Shown here: piece after piece, positions 31,812 through 34,537 of the stretch
Layout of the letters: every line of letters begins with the position of its first letter
Position numbering within the stretch: position 1 is the first letter of the stretch
Origin: Spirochaetales bacterium
GTDB taxonomy: Bacteria > Spirochaetota > GWE2-31-10 > MWDO01
Direction: 5' to 3'
Length of the DNA: 34,537 nt
Assembly (NCBI GenBank): GCA_017540815.1
Contig: JAFYAI010000095.1
Location: forward strand, 1 to 34,537
Notes under the pieces: generated by a model
What the model was told of the DNA's origin: nothing
Databases searched by the model: none
The model's input: the letters and a program-made list of their open reading frames with translations, nothing else
Position numbers and translations under genes: made by a program

Positions 31812-32705
31812 ATGAGCCGACAATGGTTGTTTGTTATTTTGGGGATCATTTTACTGGCGGTCTGTGTAATGGCTGTGCAGCTTGGGTCGTATTTTATATC
31901 AATTCATCAGGTGATGATTTCTATCGGCAGCTGGCTTGCTAATCGGCCTTTTTCAGTAACTGATAAGATCGTAATATATATAAGGCTGCCGAGAATCCTG
32001 CTTGCATTGTTTGCCGGTGGAATGCTGGCGGTAAGTGGTGTTGTATATCAGACTATGCTGCGAAACAGCCTTGCCGAGCCGTTTACTCTCGGTGTTTCAT
32101 CCGGGGCGACATTCGGGGTGGCTCTGGCATTGCTGATCTCTGCCGGAGTCGGAATAATTATGCCAAAGATGCCATTTGCATTTCTTGGCGGATTCGTGAC
32201 AATACTGCTGCTGGCAGGGCTAATCTTTTATCGGGATTGCTCGCTTTATACGCTGATATTTATCGGGATTTCAATTTCATATTTTTTTAATGCACTTCTG
32301 ACACTGTTTATGTCCATGCTTGGCGATAAGTCTTATGAGATTATTCTGTGGATGTTCGGGACATTCTCAAATCCGCCGTCTATGCTTTCATTTGTGACTT
32401 ATATTGTCGTCTGCCTTGTTGTGCTGGCAATTATGATGATTAGCTGGCGGCAGCTTGATCTGTTTTATCTGCCGGATGAGACAATTGCGACAAGCGGACT
32501 CAATCCTGCTGTCGGGAGAATTGCCTACCTTAGTATTGTGTCACTCGGAACAATATATACAGTATCTCTATGCGGCGTTATCGGTTTTGTCGGACTGATT
32601 ATTCCGCATCTTGCCGGGATGATCTTTGGCAAGCATCATCGTGTGCTTCTTCCTGAGCTGTTCTTCCGTAAGAATCGATGGCCTCTTTGCAGAGACAGAT
32701 TCTGA
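31812..32705 (+). CDS. FecCD-type ABC permease (iron-siderophore/B12 class), C-terminus replaced at a sequence junction
   Basis: The first ~282 residues are a FecCD/BtuC-like inner-membrane permease. They have 'RLPRILLALFAGGMLAVSG' near residue 60, then 'LAEPFTLGVSSGATFGVALA', and the coupling-helix region 'CGVIGFVGLIIPHLAGMIFG' ending at KHHRVLLP. The family would continue for about 50 more residues with two membrane segments. Instead the frame goes into unrelated 'ELFFRKNRWPLCRDRF' and stops. The break coincides with a change in composition, so a chimeric join or insertion is more likely than a natural truncation. It would import iron chelates, haem or cobalamin with an ATPase and binding protein not in this window. 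The start follows an AAGGTGG site. Confidence 0.85.
   Translation: MSRQWLFVILGIILLAVCVMAVQLGSYFISIHQVMISIGSWLANRPFSVTDKIVIYIRLPRILLALFAGGMLAVSGVVYQTMLRNSLAEPFTLGVSSGATFGVALALLISAGVGIIMPKMPFAFLGGFVTILLLAGLIFYRDCSLYTLIFIGISISYFFNALLTLFMSMLGDKSYEIILWMFGTFSNPPSMLSFVTYIVVCLVVLAIMMISWRQLDLFYLPDETIATSGLNPAVGRIAYLSIVSLGTIYTVSLCGVIGFVGLIIPHLAGMIFGKHHRVLLPELFFRKNRWPLCRDRF
31904..31917. repeat. In-gene copy of the TCATCAGGTGATGA core
   Basis: The exact 14-base core lies inside the permease gene, encoding Ile-His-Gln-Val-Met-Ile (frame ATT-CAT-CAG-GTG-ATG-ATT), without A/T tracts. Confidence 0.7.
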
Positions 32706-33020
32706 CGGTTCGCTGCCGATACGGGATTTTGCCAAATCCGTCGCAAGCGCGTTCGTTGCAGGCTGGTTCTTTCCCCAGGCTGCCAGCAGCGCTTTACATT
32801 CCTTTGCTACGTTTTCCGCTTTGCCAGGGCCCAGAACAATATGGATTTCTCCCTCGTTCATGATCACGCCTTTCACGCCGGCAATCTTTTTCAGTTCTTC
32901 TTTGGTCACGGTCACCGCTTTAACACGTAACCGCAGCCGGGTCATGCAGTTATAGGCCTCGGTTATGTTTTCCGGACCTACCGCAGTAAGAATGGTCCGG
33001 GCAATCTGTTGATTTTCCAT
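32568..33020 (-). CDS. PTS EIIB domain protein (glucose/GlcNAc family)
   Basis: The N-terminal ~85 residues form a PTS EIIB domain. 'NCMTRLRLRV' contains the phosphorylated cysteine, followed by 'VKGVIMNEGEIHIVLGPGKAENV', which exceeds nothing unusual for the family. It would pass phosphate from EIIA to an incoming sugar through an EIIC. GAGG lies eight bases before the ATG at 33020. The C-terminal ~30 residues (after about ESVSAKRPS) come from the antisense of the permease gene across the suspected join, so the true end is unknown. Other PTS domains may have followed in the source genome. Confidence 0.8.
   Translation of the reverse strand: MENQQIARTILTAVGPENITEAYNCMTRLRLRVKAVTVTKEELKKIAGVKGVIMNEGEIHIVLGPGKAENVAKECKALLAAWGKNQPATNALATDLAKSRIGSEPSESVSAKRPSILTEEQLRKKHTMMLAKDHPGKMRNNQSDKTDNAA
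32655..32690. other. Probable join between unrelated sequences
   Basis: The permease similarity ends near 32657. By about 32690 the minus strand is reading a protein that belongs to the following minus-strand block. Left of here the sequence uses codons like the rest of the window; to the right the GC content and codon choice change and all genes face left. The exact base cannot be fixed by eye. Confidence 0.6.
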
Positions 33021-33062
33021 GGTATTAACCTCAGTTCAGGGATATGATTACTATTCACATAA

Positions 33063-33099
33063 AAACGGCTGTACTGCTGATGCTTAAGTGCAGCCGTTT
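33063..33099 (-). terminator. Hairpin between the carboxypeptidase and EIIB genes
   Basis: AAACGGCTG (33063-33071) pairs with CAGCCGTTT (33091-33099) around a 19-base loop. On the minus strand it is followed by a T-run, fitting a terminator for the carboxypeptidase gene. Confidence 0.6.
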
Positions 33100-33135
33100 A
33101 TAAAGGTTATATTAATTGTAACATTCCAACATGCA

Positions 33136-34206
33136 TTACGCTCCCGGTTTCCGCAAAACGGGCATCCGTACACCGGAATTTCTGGGAACCGGTTTATTGG
33201 ATACAACAGGTGTTGCGGACGTTGTCCCGGCATTAGCCGTCCCGGTATTTAAAACAGAGGTTCCGGATGTTGTTTCAGCATTTGTTTTTCCAGCAGGTGT
33301 TGAAGTCACCGCCGTCCCCGGCTTCTTTACATCCGGCATTCGTTTTGAAACCGGTGTCACCGGTTTGTCTTCCACGATTGTTCCTTCCCCGCCTACGGAA
33401 AAACCGTAGTCCAACAGCTTTTTGGCATCTGCAAAACGGGTATCATGATCTTTGGATTTCATGACAATGGCAATCAGTTCCACCTTGCCGCGTTTGGCAG
33501 AAGCGGCCACACAGCCTTTGGCCGCATTGGTCCAGCCGGTTTTGATCCCGTTGGCGCCGTTATATTTGCCCAGCAGCTCATTGGTGGTCTCAGACTTATA
33601 GGTTCTGCCGGAAGGTGACTTCCAGTGTATCACAGACTTCTGATGGTTCACCAGATTTCTGAAATCAGGATTTTTCATGCAATAGGCCGCAATCTTTGCC
33701 ATATCCCTTGCCGTAGAATAATGCCATTTGGCTGTCAGTCCGTGGGGATTGCTGAAATGCGTCCGTCGACAGCCCAGTTCTTTGGCTTTTTCGTTCATCC
33801 GGTCTGCAAATTTCAGGATGCTGCCGGACACATTCTGTGCCACCACAACTGCGGCCCCGTTATCTGACTCCATCATCATTTCCCGCATCAGTTCGCCGGA
33901 CAGTAATCGCTCCCCACCTTTCATCTTCAGGTAGGAATCTTCCGTTGCGGCCGCAGCCTGTGTCACCTTAAACTCTGCATTCATGCCTTTGGATTCCAGA
34001 CAAAGGATACAGGTCATCATCTTGGTCAGGCTGGCCGGGGCGCGCCGCACATCTGCATTTTTTTCAAAAATCACGCCACCGGTCCGGGCGTTAATCAGTA
34101 TGGCAGACTCCGCCAGAATAGAAGGAGCTGCCAGTACCTGGATACTGTGGGAAATCACAAAGGCCGATGTCAGTAATACGAATCGAAATGAAGAAAGCTT
34201 TGACAT
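33136..34206 (-). CDS. D-alanyl-D-alanine carboxypeptidase (penicillin-binding protein 5/DacF type)
   Basis: The start at 34206 (MSKLSSFRFVLLTSAFV) gives a clean signal peptide ending QVLAA; the longer frame adds 35 residues without sense. The 356-residue serine peptidase trims the terminal D-Ala of peptidoglycan stem peptides outside the membrane. The three active-site motifs are SLTK (in APASLTKMM), SDN (in MMESDNGAAVVVA) and KTG (in GIKTGWTNAAKG). The 'HDTRFADAKKLLDYGF' segment is typical of the end of the catalytic domain. A ~90-residue Pro/Thr/Ser-rich tail replaces the usual PBP5 C-domain and membrane helix, so anchoring is uncertain. Codon use differs from the rest of the window. Confidence 0.93.
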   Translation of the reverse strand: MSKLSSFRFVLLTSAFVISHSIQVLAAPSILAESAILINARTGGVIFEKNADVRRAPASLTKMMTCILCLESKGMNAEFKVTQAAAATEDSYLKMKGGERLLSGELMREMMMESDNGAAVVVAQNVSGSILKFADRMNEKAKELGCRRTHFSNPHGLTAKWHYSTARDMAKIAAYCMKNPDFRNLVNHQKSVIHWKSPSGRTYKSETTNELLGKYNGANGIKTGWTNAAKGCVAASAKRGKVELIAIVMKSKDHDTRFADAKKLLDYGFSVGGEGTIVEDKPVTPVSKRMPDVKKPGTAVTSTPAGKTNAETTSGTSVLNTGTANAGTTSATPVVSNKPVPRNSGVRMPVLRKPGA

Positions 34207-34300
34207 TATATCATTCACCGTAACAATTGTGCGGACATTCAGACTCATAGCCCGAACCGGCACAAAATTTTCTTCCCGTCCCTGTGTACGAAACGCTTTA

Positions 34301-34537
34301 TCACGGCACACCCGGGAAGTTATTCACAAACTGGATTTTAATATCCGGGAAACTGGTAACATACTGAATCGTAAAATCGGGGAAATTCTCCACAAATTTC
34401 CATTCGCCAATCTTATTAGGAAAATTCTCCACGGTTTTTACTTTTAAATCCGGGAAGCTGTTGACAACCTGCACTTTAATATTTGCAAAATTCTCAACCA
34501 CTTTCACCTTACCGGCCAGGCGGATGCCCTTAAAATA
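34301..34537 (-). CDS. Short beta-repeat protein, 5' end cut by window edge ('septoil knot'-like)
   Basis: The frame is open to the window edge on the minus strand and reads YFKGIRLAGKVKVVENF, then repeats a 9-11 residue unit about six times: hydrophobic pair, acidic/Asn, SFP or NFP, Asp, hydrophobic-Lys (VVNSFPDLK, TVENFP, FVENFPDFT, YVTSFPDIK, FVNNFPGVP). This resembles small proteins annotated '7(1) septoil knot domain', a name I recall but cannot check. No signal peptide is visible in the fragment. The function is unknown. Confidence 0.6.
   Translation of the reverse strand, partial: YFKGIRLAGKVKVVENFANIKVQVVNSFPDLKVKTVENFPNKIGEWKFVENFPDFTIQYVTSFPDIKIQFVNNFPGVP

Overview
The window looks like a low-to-moderate GC, double-membrane bacterium, most likely a host- or gut-associated spirochaete of the Treponema type. 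This is inferred from relaxed lipoprotein signal peptides, a very large exported Ig-repeat protein ending in an outer-membrane-like segment, a complete Cas12a locus, and the overall gene content. It is not proven by any rRNA or marker alignment. The last ~1.9 kb (from about 32,660) has different base and codon use and interrupts a gene, so it is probably a chimeric assembly join or a recent insertion from another, Negativicutes-like organism.

Layout. 1-593 (minus) is the start of a Na+/phosphate cotransporter gene cut by the window edge. A 719-bp gene-free stretch with inverted repeats follows. 1,313-7,100 (plus) holds a peptide/oligosaccharide-binding lipoprotein, a MATE exporter, a YmdB-type phosphodiesterase and dxs. 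7,147-8,903 (minus) holds a fibronectin-III-like lipoprotein with a G9 tract and ung, separated by a small nested inverted-repeat element. 9,143-15,241 is one 2,032-residue exported Ig-like repeat protein. It is followed by an ABC-F ATPase, a glutamine-dependent NAD synthase and, convergently, a PHP-domain phosphatase. 19,936-21,912 is a compact operon of four tiny exported peptides sharing Y-G/A-P and DYIEQ motifs plus a radical SAM/SPASM enzyme. This is the most attractive candidate for a poorly described system. 22,062-23,360 is an AAA_14/DUF4143 ATPase behind three exact 33-bp-period repeats.

23,516-29,931 is an apparently intact type V-A CRISPR-Cas locus: cas12a, cas4, cas1, cas2 and an array of five identical 36-nt repeats with four 26-27-nt spacers. 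The array ends directly against a frameshifted remnant of a PD-(D/E)XK-type ATPase gene. serS and an interrupted FecCD-type permease gene follow. Beyond the suspected join lie a PTS EIIB protein, a D-Ala-D-Ala carboxypeptidase and a fragment of a short beta-repeat protein, all on the minus strand.

Two regulatory habits recur. First, intrinsic terminator hairpins overlap the next promoter, with the -35 box lying inside the hairpin and the T-tract serving as spacer; in one case both arms of a perfect 21-bp palindrome carry a TTGACA for divergent promoters. Second, terminators are built on a shared 14-base core TCATCA(GG/GC)TGATGA. It occurs seven times, all between 21.9 and 31.9 kb, including once inside a coding sequence.
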